Shown in pieces: positions 26,252 to 34,460 of a DNA stretch of 64,000 nucleotides. The translations under genes were made by a program, and so were the position numbers. Source of the stretch: Sphaerisporangium corydalis (lineage in GTDB: Bacteria; Actinomycetota; Actinomycetes; Streptosporangiales; Streptosporangiaceae); contig NZ_JANZYP010000005.1 of assembly GCF_025506355.1 (NCBI RefSeq), positions 176,733-240,732 on the forward strand. The letters run 5' to 3'. Each line of letters begins with the position of its first letter. The stretch's first letter is position 1. Below the pieces are notes generated by a model. The model saw only the letters and a program-made list of their open reading frames with translations, searched no databases and was not told the DNA's origin.

Positions 26252-27175
26252 GTGCGAGAACGCAGGTGGCGGCCGGAGGGTCCGCTCGACGTGGCGCGGA
26301 CGATGGCTCCGCATCGCCGGGGCGGCGGCGATCCCGCGTGGCGGTCCGCGCCGGACGGGGCCGTGTGGCGCACGTGCCGTACTCCCGAGGGGCCGGGCAC
26401 GATCCGGGTGACGGTCCAGGCGCGCGAGGCCGTCGTGGTCGCGCAGGCGTGGGGTCCCGGGGCCGGGTGGATGCTGGAGACGCTGCCGGAGCTCCTCGGG
26501 TCCGCCGACCTGGTCGCCGACTTCGAGGCGCTGGTCGGCCGCCTGGGGCCGGGCGTCCACGAGCTGGTGCGGGAGCTGGCCTCGCGGTTCGGCGGGCTGC
26601 GCGTGGGCCGCACGGGTCGGGTGTTCGAGGCGCTGGTGCCCGCGGTGCTGGAGCAGAAGGTCGTCGGCCGGGAGGCGTGGCGGGCGTGGCGGTGGCTCCT
26701 GGGCAGGTACGGCGAGCCCGCGCCTGGCCCGGCGCCCGAGGCCATGCGGGTCTTCCCCGAGCCGGAGGTGTGGCGGCGGATCCCCTCGTGGGACTGGCAC
26801 CGCGCGGGGGCGGAGGCCGTGCGCGCGAGGACGATCATCAACGCGTCCCTGCACGCCGGAAAGCTGGAGGCGGCGGGGTCCGCGGAGGCGGACCGATTGT
26901 TACGGGCGCTGCCCGGGATCGGCGTGTGGACGTCGGCGGAGACCCGGCAGCGGGCCCACGGCGACCCGGACGCCGTCTCGGTCGGTGACTACCACCTGCC
27001 CTCGCTGGTCGGGTGGTCGCTCACCGGCGGTAAGACCGACGACGCCGGGATGCTGGAGCTGCTGGCTCCCTACCGTGGGCACCGGCACCGGATCACCCGC
27101 CTGCTCGAACTCGGCGGCCGGAGACCACCGGCACGCGGACCGAGGATGGCCGTTCGCGACTATCGCTCGTTCTGA
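26252..27175 (+). CDS. AlkA-like DNA-3-methyladenine glycosylase (HhH-GPD)
   Basis: 307 aa. The HhH motif is LRALPGIGVWTSAE (about 220-233) and the GPD loop is SVGDYHLPSL, whose Asp is the expected catalytic residue. The middle domain has FEALVPAVLEQKV, usual in AlkA homologs. It would remove alkylated bases in base-excision repair. The N-terminal region is shorter and basic compared with E. coli AlkA. A TTA leucine codon at 26900-26902 could make translation depend on the rare bldA tRNA. The 3' end overlaps the convergent small membrane gene by 83 bp. Confidence 0.85.
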   Translation: MRERRWRPEGPLDVARTMAPHRRGGGDPAWRSAPDGAVWRTCRTPEGPGTIRVTVQAREAVVVAQAWGPGAGWMLETLPELLGSADLVADFEALVGRLGPGVHELVRELASRFGGLRVGRTGRVFEALVPAVLEQKVVGREAWRAWRWLLGRYGEPAPGPAPEAMRVFPEPEVWRRIPSWDWHRAGAEAVRARTIINASLHAGKLEAAGSAEADRLLRALPGIGVWTSAETRQRAHGDPDAVSVGDYHLPSLVGWSLTGGKTDDAGMLELLAPYRGHRHRITRLLELGGRRPPARGPRMAVRDYRSF

Positions 27176-27317
27176 GCGAGGTGTGCCGGAGGGCGTGCCG
27201 TTCGCCGCGCGCCTGCGGGGTGCTGGGCCTCCAGTCGCGGCCGTCGCGGGAGTCGGCGCCGAAGATCGGTGCGAGCAGGGCCACGGCGACGATGAAGGCG
27301 ATGATCAACCAGGACAT
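27093..27317 (-). CDS. Small single-pass membrane protein
   Basis: 74 aa starting MSWLIIAFIVAVALLAPIFG, a hydrophobic helix, followed by ADSRDGRDWRP and a basic, probably unstructured tail. AAGGAGAA lies 6-7 nt before the ATG. Similar short proteins ending the helix with '(A/V)DSRDGRDW' are common in this group of actinomycetes, from memory. The function is unknown. The frame is open to 27371, but the SD supports 27317. The last 83 bp are antisense to the glycosylase gene. Confidence 0.6.
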   Translation of the reverse strand: MSWLIIAFIVAVALLAPIFGADSRDGRDWRPSTPQARGERHALRHTSLRTSDSRERPSSVRVPVVSGRRVRAGG

Positions 27318-27471
27318 CTCGGTTCTCCTTGGGCTGAGCTGGGGTGACCTCCTAAGTATGTTCCTGTGCATATGTTTACGTCTATCGAGAATCAGTGACT
27401 CTTACCCTTAAGTAGCGCTAAAGCTGGTGGGACTCGGCCCCCCGCCCGCCCGTCCGGCCGAGACCGTTCCG

Positions 27472-27477
27472 TACTGT
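27472..27477 (+). promoter_or_regulatory. -10 element TACTGT for leaderless fbiC
   Basis: TACTGT 7 nt upstream of ATG 27485, with no SD. It supports ATG 27485 over ATG 27476. Confidence 0.4.
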
Positions 27478-27484
27478 GCGTTCC

Positions 27485-30052
27485 ATGAACGTGAACCCCA
27501 CAGACGCCGCGATGCGGCGAGCGCTGGCCCGCGCCAGGGACGGCAAGGCGCTCGACGTGACCGAGGCCACGGTTCTGTTGCATGCCCGAGGCGCCGATCT
27601 GGACCGTCTCCTCGAATACGCCGGCCGGGTCAGGGACGCCGGGCTGGCGTCGGTCGGACGCCAGGGGATCGTGACCTACAGCCGCAAGGTCTTCATCCCC
27701 CTCACCCGGCTCTGCCGCGACCGCTGCGGCTACTGCACGTTCGCCACCGCGCCGGGCAGGCTCCCCGCCGCGTTCCTCGGCCCGGACGAGGTGCTGGAGA
27801 TCGCCCGCCAGGGCGCCGCCCTCGGGTGCAAGGAGGCGCTGTTCACCCTCGGCGACCGCCCCGAGGACCGCTGGCACCAGGCGCGGGAGTGGCTGGACGC
27901 CCACGGGTACGACGACACGCTCTCCTACGTGCGGGCCATGTCGATCCGCGTGCTGGAGGAGACCGGGCTGCTGCCGCACCTCAACCCGGGCGTCATGACC
28001 TGGCAGGACCTGCAGCGGCTCAAGCCGGTCGCCCCCTCGATGGGCATGATGCTGGAGACGACCTCCCGCCGCCTGTTCGAGGAGAAGGGCGAGGCCCACT
28101 ACGGCTCGCCCGACAAGGACCCGGCCGTGCGGCTGCGCGTCCTCGAGGACGCCGGACGCTCCAACGTGCCGTTCACCACCGGCATCCTGATCGGCATCGG
28201 CGAGACCGTCGCCGACCGCGCCGAATCGATCTTCGCCATCCGCAGGGTCGCCCGCGAGTACGGCGGCGTGCAGGAAGTCATCGTGCAGAACTTCCGCGCC
28301 AAGCCGGACACCGCCATGCGCGGCATGCCCGACGCCGACCTGCGCGAGCTGGCCGCCACGATCGCCGTCACCCGGCTCGTGCTCGGCACCAAGACCCGCG
28401 TCCAGGCCCCGCCGAACCTCATCGGCGGCGAGTTCGACCTGATGATCAGGGCCGGGATCGACGACTGGGGCGGCGTCTCGCCGCTGACCCCCGACCACGT
28501 CAACCCCGAGCGTCCCTGGCCGCAGATCGACGACCTGGCGGCCCGCACCGCCGCCGCCGGGTTCACGCTCAAGGAACGGCTCACGATCTACCCGGAGTAC
28601 GTGCTCGCGGGGGAGCCCTGGCTCGACCCCCGCCTGCGCGCCCACGTGGCGTCTCTGGCCGACCCGGAGACCGGCCTGGCCCTGGACACCGTCCCGGTGG
28701 GCCGGCCGTGGCAGGAGCCCGATGGCGGCTTCGCCCCCGGCGGCCGTACGGACCTGCACGTCGAGGTGGACTCCACCGGGCGCTCGCAGGACCGGCGCGA
28801 CGACTTCGAGCACGTCTACGGCGACTGGGACGCCCTGCGCGACCGGGTCCCCGCGGGGGCGGCGCCGGGGCCCGCGATCAGCGGCGACATGCGGGAGGCG
28901 CTCCGGCGGGCCACCGCCGACCCGGCGGGGCTCACCGACGCCCAGGCGCTCACCCTGCTGAGCGCCGACGGCGCCGACCTGGAAGAGCTCTGCGGCCTGG
29001 CCGACGACCTGCGCCGCCAGGTCAGGGGCGACGAGGTGACCTACGTCGTCAACCGCAACATCAACTTCACCAACGTCTGCTACACCGGCTGCCGCTTCTG
29101 CGCGTTCGCCCAGCGCCGCACCGACGCCGACGCGTACACCCTGTCGCTGGACCAGGTCGCCGACCGGGCGGCCGAGGCGTGGGAGGCCGGGGCGACCGAG
29201 GTGTGCATGCAGGGCGGCATCCACCCCGACCTGCCCGGTACGGCCTACTTCGACATCGCCAAGGCGGTGAAGGCGAAGTGCCCGGACATGCACGTCCACG
29301 CCTTCTCCCCCATGGAGGTCATCAACGGCGCCAGCCGGACGAACATGTCGATCCACGACTGGCTCGTGGCCGCCAAGGAGTCCGGCGTCGACTCGCTGCC
29401 GGGCACGGCGGCGGAGATCCTCGACGACGACGTGCGCTGGGTGCTGACCAAGGGCAAGCTCCCCACCCGGGAGTGGGTCGAGGTGGTCACCACCGCCCAC
29501 CGCGCGGGCATCCCGACGACGTCCACGATGATGTACGGCCACGTGGACACCCCCGCGCACTGGGTGGCGCACATCCGGCTGATCCGGCGGATCCAGGAGG
29601 AGACCGGCGGCTTCTCGGAGTTCGTGCTGCTGCCGTTCGTCCACCACAGCGCGCCGATCTACCTGGCGGGCATCGCCCGGCCGGGCCCGACGGCCCGGGA
29701 GAACCGCGCCGTGCACGCCCTGGCGCGGATCATGCTGCACGGCGCGATCGACAACATCCAGTGCTCGTGGGTGAAGCTCCAGGACGAGCTGTGCCGTGCC
29801 GTGCTGACCGGCGGCGTGAACGACCTGGGCGGCACGCTGATGGAGGAGACGATCAGCAGGATGGCCGGGTCGGAGAACGGCTCGTACAAGACGATCACCG
29901 AGATCGCCGCGATGGTGGAGCCGACGGGCCGCCCGCTGCGCCAGCGCACCACCGGGTACGGCACCCCGCCGGCGGAGCGGCTGGCGGCCGCGGCGGCCAG
30001 CGACGGCGTCTGCCGGAGCGTGCGCAGGACCATCCCGCTGCTGGTCGACTAG
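27485..30052 (+). CDS. fbiC: 7,8-didemethyl-8-hydroxy-5-deazariboflavin (FO) synthase, fused CofG-CofH
   Basis: 855 aa with two radical-SAM modules. The CofG half has C77-x3-C81-x2-C84 ([14 protein letters not shown]). The CofH half has C532-x3-C536-x2-C539 ([12 protein letters not shown]). Both bind [4Fe-4S] and SAM to join a pyrimidine with tyrosine, forming FO, the chromophore of coenzyme F420. The fused form is the actinobacterial FbiC. The fbiA and fbiB genes lie about 2 kb downstream on the other strand, so most of the F420 pathway except FbiD is in this window. Confidence 0.97.
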   Translation: MNVNPTDAAMRRALARARDGKALDVTEATVLLHARGADLDRLLEYAGRVRDAGLASVGRQGIVTYSRKVFIPLTRLCRDRCGYCTFATAPGRLPAAFLGPDEVLEIARQGAALGCKEALFTLGDRPEDRWHQAREWLDAHGYDDTLSYVRAMSIRVLEETGLLPHLNPGVMTWQDLQRLKPVAPSMGMMLETTSRRLFEEKGEAHYGSPDKDPAVRLRVLEDAGRSNVPFTTGILIGIGETVADRAESIFAIRRVAREYGGVQEVIVQNFRAKPDTAMRGMPDADLRELAATIAVTRLVLGTKTRVQAPPNLIGGEFDLMIRAGIDDWGGVSPLTPDHVNPERPWPQIDDLAARTAAAGFTLKERLTIYPEYVLAGEPWLDPRLRAHVASLADPETGLALDTVPVGRPWQEPDGGFAPGGRTDLHVEVDSTGRSQDRRDDFEHVYGDWDALRDRVPAGAAPGPAISGDMREALRRATADPAGLTDAQALTLLSADGADLEELCGLADDLRRQVRGDEVTYVVNRNINFTNVCYTGCRFCAFAQRRTDADAYTLSLDQVADRAAEAWEAGATEVCMQGGIHPDLPGTAYFDIAKAVKAKCPDMHVHAFSPMEVINGASRTNMSIHDWLVAAKESGVDSLPGTAAEILDDDVRWVLTKGKLPTREWVEVVTTAHRAGIPTTSTMMYGHVDTPAHWVAHIRLIRRIQEETGGFSEFVLLPFVHHSAPIYLAGIARPGPTARENRAVHALARIMLHGAIDNIQCSWVKLQDELCRAVLTGGVNDLGGTLMEETISRMAGSENGSYKTITEIAAMVEPTGRPLRQRTTGYGTPPAERLAAAAASDGVCRSVRRTIPLLVD

Positions 30053-30205
30053 GAACGCCGTCCCGCACCGGAGTCAAGGAGTTGTCAGCCCGGTTATAAC
30101 AAGTTCTACATTTCCACCTTGGGGATACTTGCGCTGTCTACCGTGTCCATTGGGAGAATTATCCGATTCATTCTCTGGAACGTGCGACACCGAAAGGGCG
30201 AACCC

Positions 30206-31975
30206 GTGGCGTCTGCTCGACCCGGCCGGCACCGCGCGGAGCCGGTCGCCGAGCCCCCGCGCCGGACGGGCCGGCGCCGGGGAGCCGCGGCGGCGGTCAT
30301 CGCCGTCGTCCTGGTCGCCGCCGTGCTGGTGGTCGCCGTACGGAGCGGCGGCGGATGCTCGTCCCGGGACCCGGTGCTGGTCGGCGTGGACGCCGCCGTG
30401 GACATCGCGCCGGTCGCCATGGAGGCCGCGGAACGGTTCAACGCCACCAAGGCCGCCGTGGACGGGCGCTGCGTGCTCGTCCAGGTCACCGAGCAGTCGC
30501 CCGCCCCGGTCCTGCGCACCCTGATCGGTGACCGGGCCGGGGTGCTGGCCGGGCGCCCCGACGCCTGGATCGCCGACTCCTCGGCGTGGATACGCCTGGC
30601 GCGCAAACAGGGCGCCCCCAGCCTCGCCTCCGAGGAGACCGTCGTGGCCACCTCGCCCCTGGTGTTCGCCACCAGGCGCTCCCTGGCCCAGCGGTTCGCC
30701 ACCAAGAAGACCGAGATGAGCTGGGAGATGGTCTTCCCGGCCACCGCGCGCGGCCGGCTCCAGCCGACGAAGGACGAGCCGGACGTCGTCAGGATCCCCG
30801 ACCCGTCGGTGGCCGGCGCCGGGATCGCCACGGTCGCCGCCGCCAGGGACATCGCCGGCACCGGCGCCAAGGGCGACAAGGAACTGACCGCCTTCGTCAG
30901 GATGGCCCAGGCGGGCTCGGCCCCCGACTACCGCTCGATGCTGGCCGCCGTGGACGACCACTCCTTCTGGCAGCGGCCGGTCGTCGTGGTGCCCGAGCAG
31001 TCGGTGTGGCTGCACGACCGCACCCCGTCCCCCGACCCCGTCACGGCGCTCACCCCCAAAGAGGGCACGATCGTCCTGGACTACCCGTACGTGGTCACGG
31101 CCGCCGACCCCGCCGACGCGGCCGGCGCGCGGCTCTTCGGCGGCTGGCTGACCACCCCCGAGGTGCGGGCCGCGGTGCGCCGGGGCGGGTTCCGGCTCCC
31201 CGACGGCAGGCAGGCGCCGGACGGCGGCGGGCCGGAGATCCCCCCGGGACAGCCGAGGCCGCGCCCGTCCATCACCCCCGGGGTGATCGACGAGGCCCTG
31301 GACGCCTGGAGCCGACTCGCGCCGCCGAGCAACATCCTGGTGCTGGCCGACGCCTCCAAGCACATGGGCGAGCCCCTCGACGGCCAGAAGGGCCAGACTC
31401 CGCTGTCGGAGGCGCTCAAGGCCACCCACCTGGGACTTCAGCTCTTCCCTCCCTCGACCCGCATGGGCCTGTGGGAGTTCGCGAAGGGCCTGGCCGGCGG
31501 CAAGGGGCACCGCCCGCTCGTCGGGCTCGGCCCGATCACGCAGCCGGACGGCGAGGACGACCAGTTCACCCGGCAGACCCGCCTGGACGGGTACACCCAG
31601 ACGCTCAAGGCCTACAAGGGCAGGGACAGCTCGCTCTACGACTCGATCCTCGCCGGGTTCCACGAGGTCACCGAGCACTACGACCCCTCGATGAACAACT
31701 CCCTGCTGATCATCACGGCGGGCAGGGACGACAAGGCGGGGATCTCCCGGCAGGACCTGGTGCGCAGGCTGCGCGACGAATGGGACCCCGACCACCCCGT
31801 GCAGATCATCGTGCTCACCTTCGGCGATGACGTGGACCGTGCCGCCCTGAACGAGATCACCTCGATCACCAACGGATCCCTGAACGTGGCCTCGGACCCC
31901 GGCGAGATCATCGACGTCTTCCTCAGCGCGCTGGCCCGCCGGCTGTGCCACCCCACCTGCGCGAAGGCCGGCTGA
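30206..31975 (+). CDS. Solute-binding-like plus von Willebrand factor A hybrid membrane protein
   Basis: 589 aa. After a short basic tail is one transmembrane helix (about 25-46) and then GGGCSSRDPVLVGVD. Residues 55-345 look like a periplasmic solute-binding fold (DAWIADSSAWIRLARKQG, VVATSPLVFATRRS, TIVLDYPYVVTAADP). Residues about 375-585 form a VWA domain; its MIDAS is altered to DASKH from the usual DxSxS (Asp382). GTG 30206 follows AAAGGG; the frame is open to 30119. The substrate and function are unknown. It sits between fbiC and the convergent fbiB but has no known F420 role. A 6-bp inverted repeat (GAGAAT/ATTCTC, 30154-30175) lies upstream. Confidence 0.75.
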   Translation: MASARPGRHRAEPVAEPPRRTGRRRGAAAAVIAVVLVAAVLVVAVRSGGGCSSRDPVLVGVDAAVDIAPVAMEAAERFNATKAAVDGRCVLVQVTEQSPAPVLRTLIGDRAGVLAGRPDAWIADSSAWIRLARKQGAPSLASEETVVATSPLVFATRRSLAQRFATKKTEMSWEMVFPATARGRLQPTKDEPDVVRIPDPSVAGAGIATVAAARDIAGTGAKGDKELTAFVRMAQAGSAPDYRSMLAAVDDHSFWQRPVVVVPEQSVWLHDRTPSPDPVTALTPKEGTIVLDYPYVVTAADPADAAGARLFGGWLTTPEVRAAVRRGGFRLPDGRQAPDGGGPEIPPGQPRPRPSITPGVIDEALDAWSRLAPPSNILVLADASKHMGEPLDGQKGQTPLSEALKATHLGLQLFPPSTRMGLWEFAKGLAGGKGHRPLVGLGPITQPDGEDDQFTRQTRLDGYTQTLKAYKGRDSSLYDSILAGFHEVTEHYDPSMNNSLLIITAGRDDKAGISRQDLVRRLRDEWDPDHPVQIIVLTFGDDVDRAALNEITSITNGSLNVASDPGEIIDVFLSALARRLCHPTCAKAG

Positions 31976-32006
31976 CGGGCGGCGCCGGGGGCGCTGCCGG
32001 GGGATC

Positions 32007-32042
32007 GGCCCAGCGGACGGCCCAGTGGACGGCTCAGCGGAC
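32007..32042. repeat. 12-bp imperfect tandem repeat, 3 copies
   Basis: Three copies of GGCCCAGYGGAC (third with CTC) between the convergent VWA-hybrid and fbiB genes, overlapping the last codons of fbiB. Confidence 0.7.
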
Positions 32043-33323
32043 GGTGAGGTACTCGGCGGCCTCGCGCGGAGGGCGCGGGCGCGCCGGGGCGGCGGGGTGG
32101 CCGACGGCCACCGCGCCCATCGGGTCCCACGACTCCGGCAGGTCGAGCACCTCGCGCACCACGTCCCTGCAGAACATCGTCGAGGACACCCACGCCGAGC
32201 CCAGGCCCTCGACGGCGAGGTGGACCAGCAGGTTCTGCACCCCGGCGCCCATGGCGACGACGAACATCTCCCGCTCGGCGGCGTTGCGCCGGTCGTCGGG
32301 GTAGGTGTGCGACCCGTCCATGACCAGGCAGGGGACCACCAGGTAGGGCGCGCGGCGCAGGACGTCCCCGCGCCTGACCCGGCGGGCCACCGACTCCTCG
32401 GTGAAGCCCGTCGCGCGCAGGTCGGCGACCCAGGCCGCGAGCATGGCGTCCAGCAGCTTCTCGCGCGCCGAGGCCGACTCCAGCAGCACGAAGCGCCACG
32501 GGGTCGTGTGGTGGGGGGCCGGCGCGCTGATCGCGGCGGCCACCGCCCGCCGGACGGCGGCCGGGTCGACCGGATCGGCGGAGAAGTCCCTGATCGTCCG
32601 GCGGGCGAACAGCACGTCGGCGGACCCGTACCGGAACATGTCCTCGTCGGCGGGCCGGACCAGCGGCCTGACCCCGGGGCCGTCCTCGGCGGTGACCAGA
32701 TGGGACAGGCCGCGGACGATCGCCACCGGAACCCCGTCGAGCTTGCCCTTGACCAGCTCGCCCGCCGCGGCGATCTCGTCCGCCAGCGCGGTGACGGTCG
32801 CGACCAGCGGGTTCCCGTACGCGTCCGACCGGCCGCGGAAGTCGTCCAGCACGCGGACGCCCGCCGCGCCGATGGCCACGTCGGTCAGGCCGTGGCGCCA
32901 CGGGCGGCCGAAGGTGTCGGAGACGATCACTCCGACGTTCGCCGCCAGGCCGGACCGGATGCGGCGGGCCGAGGCGTCCGGGTCCTCAGGCAGCAGCAGG
33001 ATGGTGCCCTGATCGGTGTTGGAGGCGTCCACCCCGGCGGCGGCCATCACGAAGCCGTGCCGGGTCTCGGCGATCACCGTCTCGCCGCGCCTGGCCACGA
33101 CGCGCACGGTCTCCTCGGCGATGGCCTCAGCGCGGCCGGTGCCCTGGCGCACACGGCCCTCCGCCTTGCTGACGATCTTGGAGGTGACCACGAGGACGTC
33201 GCCGTCCGCCAGACCGGGCGCGGCCCGGGTGATCAGCGCGGCGAGGTCGTCCCCCGGCCGCACCTCGGGCATCCCGGGCACCCCGAGGACGCTGACGCTC
33301 TGACCTGGCGCGACGGGAGTCAC
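32034..33323 (-). CDS. fbiB: Coenzyme F420:L-glutamate ligase fused to nitroreductase domain
   Basis: 429 aa. The N-terminal CofE-like ligase (to about 240) includes [13 protein letters not shown] and [20 protein letters not shown]. The C-terminal FMN nitroreductase-fold domain (from about 245; [36 protein letters not shown]) completes it. FbiB adds the glutamate tail and the C-terminal domain reduces dehydro-F420-0. The GTG start overlaps the fbiA stop (GTGA), giving a coupled fbiAB operon. Confidence 0.95.
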   Translation of the reverse strand: MTPVAPGQSVSVLGVPGMPEVRPGDDLAALITRAAPGLADGDVLVVTSKIVSKAEGRVRQGTGRAEAIAEETVRVVARRGETVIAETRHGFVMAAAGVDASNTDQGTILLLPEDPDASARRIRSGLAANVGVIVSDTFGRPWRHGLTDVAIGAAGVRVLDDFRGRSDAYGNPLVATVTALADEIAAAGELVKGKLDGVPVAIVRGLSHLVTAEDGPGVRPLVRPADEDMFRYGSADVLFARRTIRDFSADPVDPAAVRRAVAAAISAPAPHHTTPWRFVLLESASAREKLLDAMLAAWVADLRATGFTEESVARRVRRGDVLRRAPYLVVPCLVMDGSHTYPDDRRNAAEREMFVVAMGAGVQNLLVHLAVEGLGSAWVSSTMFCRDVVREVLDLPESWDPMGAVAVGHPAAPARPRPPREAAEYLTVR

Positions 33324-34246
33324 CTGGCCAGCTCCAGGGCGGCGCGGGCGATGGCTGCGGTGGCCGCGAGGTCGGTCATGAGCAGCGGCCCGGCCTGCAC
33401 GCGGACCCCGTCGAGCGCGACGCCCCGGTCCTCCTCGGCGACCAGCCAGCCGTCGAGCAGGTCCGCGCCGTACAGCTCAAGGACCGCCTGCGCGCTGGTC
33501 TCCACGCCGATCGCCGTCAGGCAGGCGTCGGCCATGCCGCGCACGGGCGCGCCGCCGATGATCGGCGAGACGCCGACCACGATCTTGTCCAGCAACGCCT
33601 CGCGGATGCCGGGGATCTGGAGGATCGTCCCGATGCTGACCACCGGGTTGGACGGCGGGAGCAGCACAACGTCCGCCTCGCCGATCGCCTCCACGACGCC
33701 GGGAGCGGGCTTGGCGTCGTCCGCCCCGACCAGGATGATCTGCTCGGCCGGCACCGAGGCGCGCAGCCGCACCCACCACTCCTGGAAGTGGATCGCGCGC
33801 CTGCCGTCGGCGTCGTCGATGACGACGTGGGTCTCGGCGCGGTCGTCGGTCATGGGGATGAGCCGTACCCCCGGCCGCCAGCGCGCGCACAGGGCTTCGG
33901 TGACCGCCGACAGCGGGTAGCCGGCGCCGAGCATCTGGGTGCGCACGATGTGGGTGGCGATGTCCTTGTCGCCGAGGCCGAACCACTGCGGCTCCACGCC
34001 GTACTCGGCCAGCTCGGCCTTGACGGCGTGCGTCTCGCCCGCGCGGCCCCAGCCCTGCTCCTCGTCGATCCCGCCGCCGAGGGTGTACATGACGGTGTCG
34101 AGGTCGGGGCAGACCCGCAGCCCGAACAGGGTGATGTCGTCGCCGGTGTTGCCGATGACGGTGATCTCGGCGTCGGGCGCGGCGGCTCGGAGTCCGCGGA
34201 GGAAACGGGCGCCGCCGATTCCACCGGCGAGGGACACGATGCGCAT
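33320..34246 (-). CDS. fbiA: 2-phospho-L-lactate (phosphoenolpyruvyl) transferase
   Basis: 308 aa, CofD/FbiA family. The N-terminal [15 protein letters not shown] and [13 protein letters not shown] motifs bind the nucleotide donor. [15 protein letters not shown] is the typical central motif, followed by [14 protein letters not shown]. It joins FO with a phosphoenolpyruvyl or lactyl unit to make (dehydro-)F420-0, which FbiB then extends. fbiA is first in the fbiAB unit. The divergent spacer to the next gene is 214 bp. Confidence 0.95.
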   Translation of the reverse strand: MRIVSLAGGIGGARFLRGLRAAAPDAEITVIGNTGDDITLFGLRVCPDLDTVMYTLGGGIDEEQGWGRAGETHAVKAELAEYGVEPQWFGLGDKDIATHIVRTQMLGAGYPLSAVTEALCARWRPGVRLIPMTDDRAETHVVIDDADGRRAIHFQEWWVRLRASVPAEQIILVGADDAKPAPGVVEAIGEADVVLLPPSNPVVSIGTILQIPGIREALLDKIVVGVSPIIGGAPVRGMADACLTAIGVETSAQAVLELYGADLLDGWLVAEEDRGVALDGVRVQAGPLLMTDLAATAAIARAALELAR

Positions 34247-34460
34247 GATGTCAAGTCTTCCATTGCCCCGTTCTTTGCCGTACCACGCCCCGGGCGATCC
34301 GCGAAGTGATCTGTGAAACGGCTGCTCACCGCCTTGGTCAAAGGGTTGGATGTCACGGGAAAGTCGCTTGTGTGATCAGTGAGGTTCTTGGGTCCAGCGC
34401 CCCTCAAGTGGGCGGATGTGCGAAACTGCGGGTGCCGTATGGACCCATTGGGGGGTAGTT

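Noticed and set aside
27392..29740. 782-codon open frame opposite fbiC
   Set aside because: It is antisense to a well-supported radical-SAM gene and reads as His/Gly/Arg/Val-rich shadow sequence with no domain.
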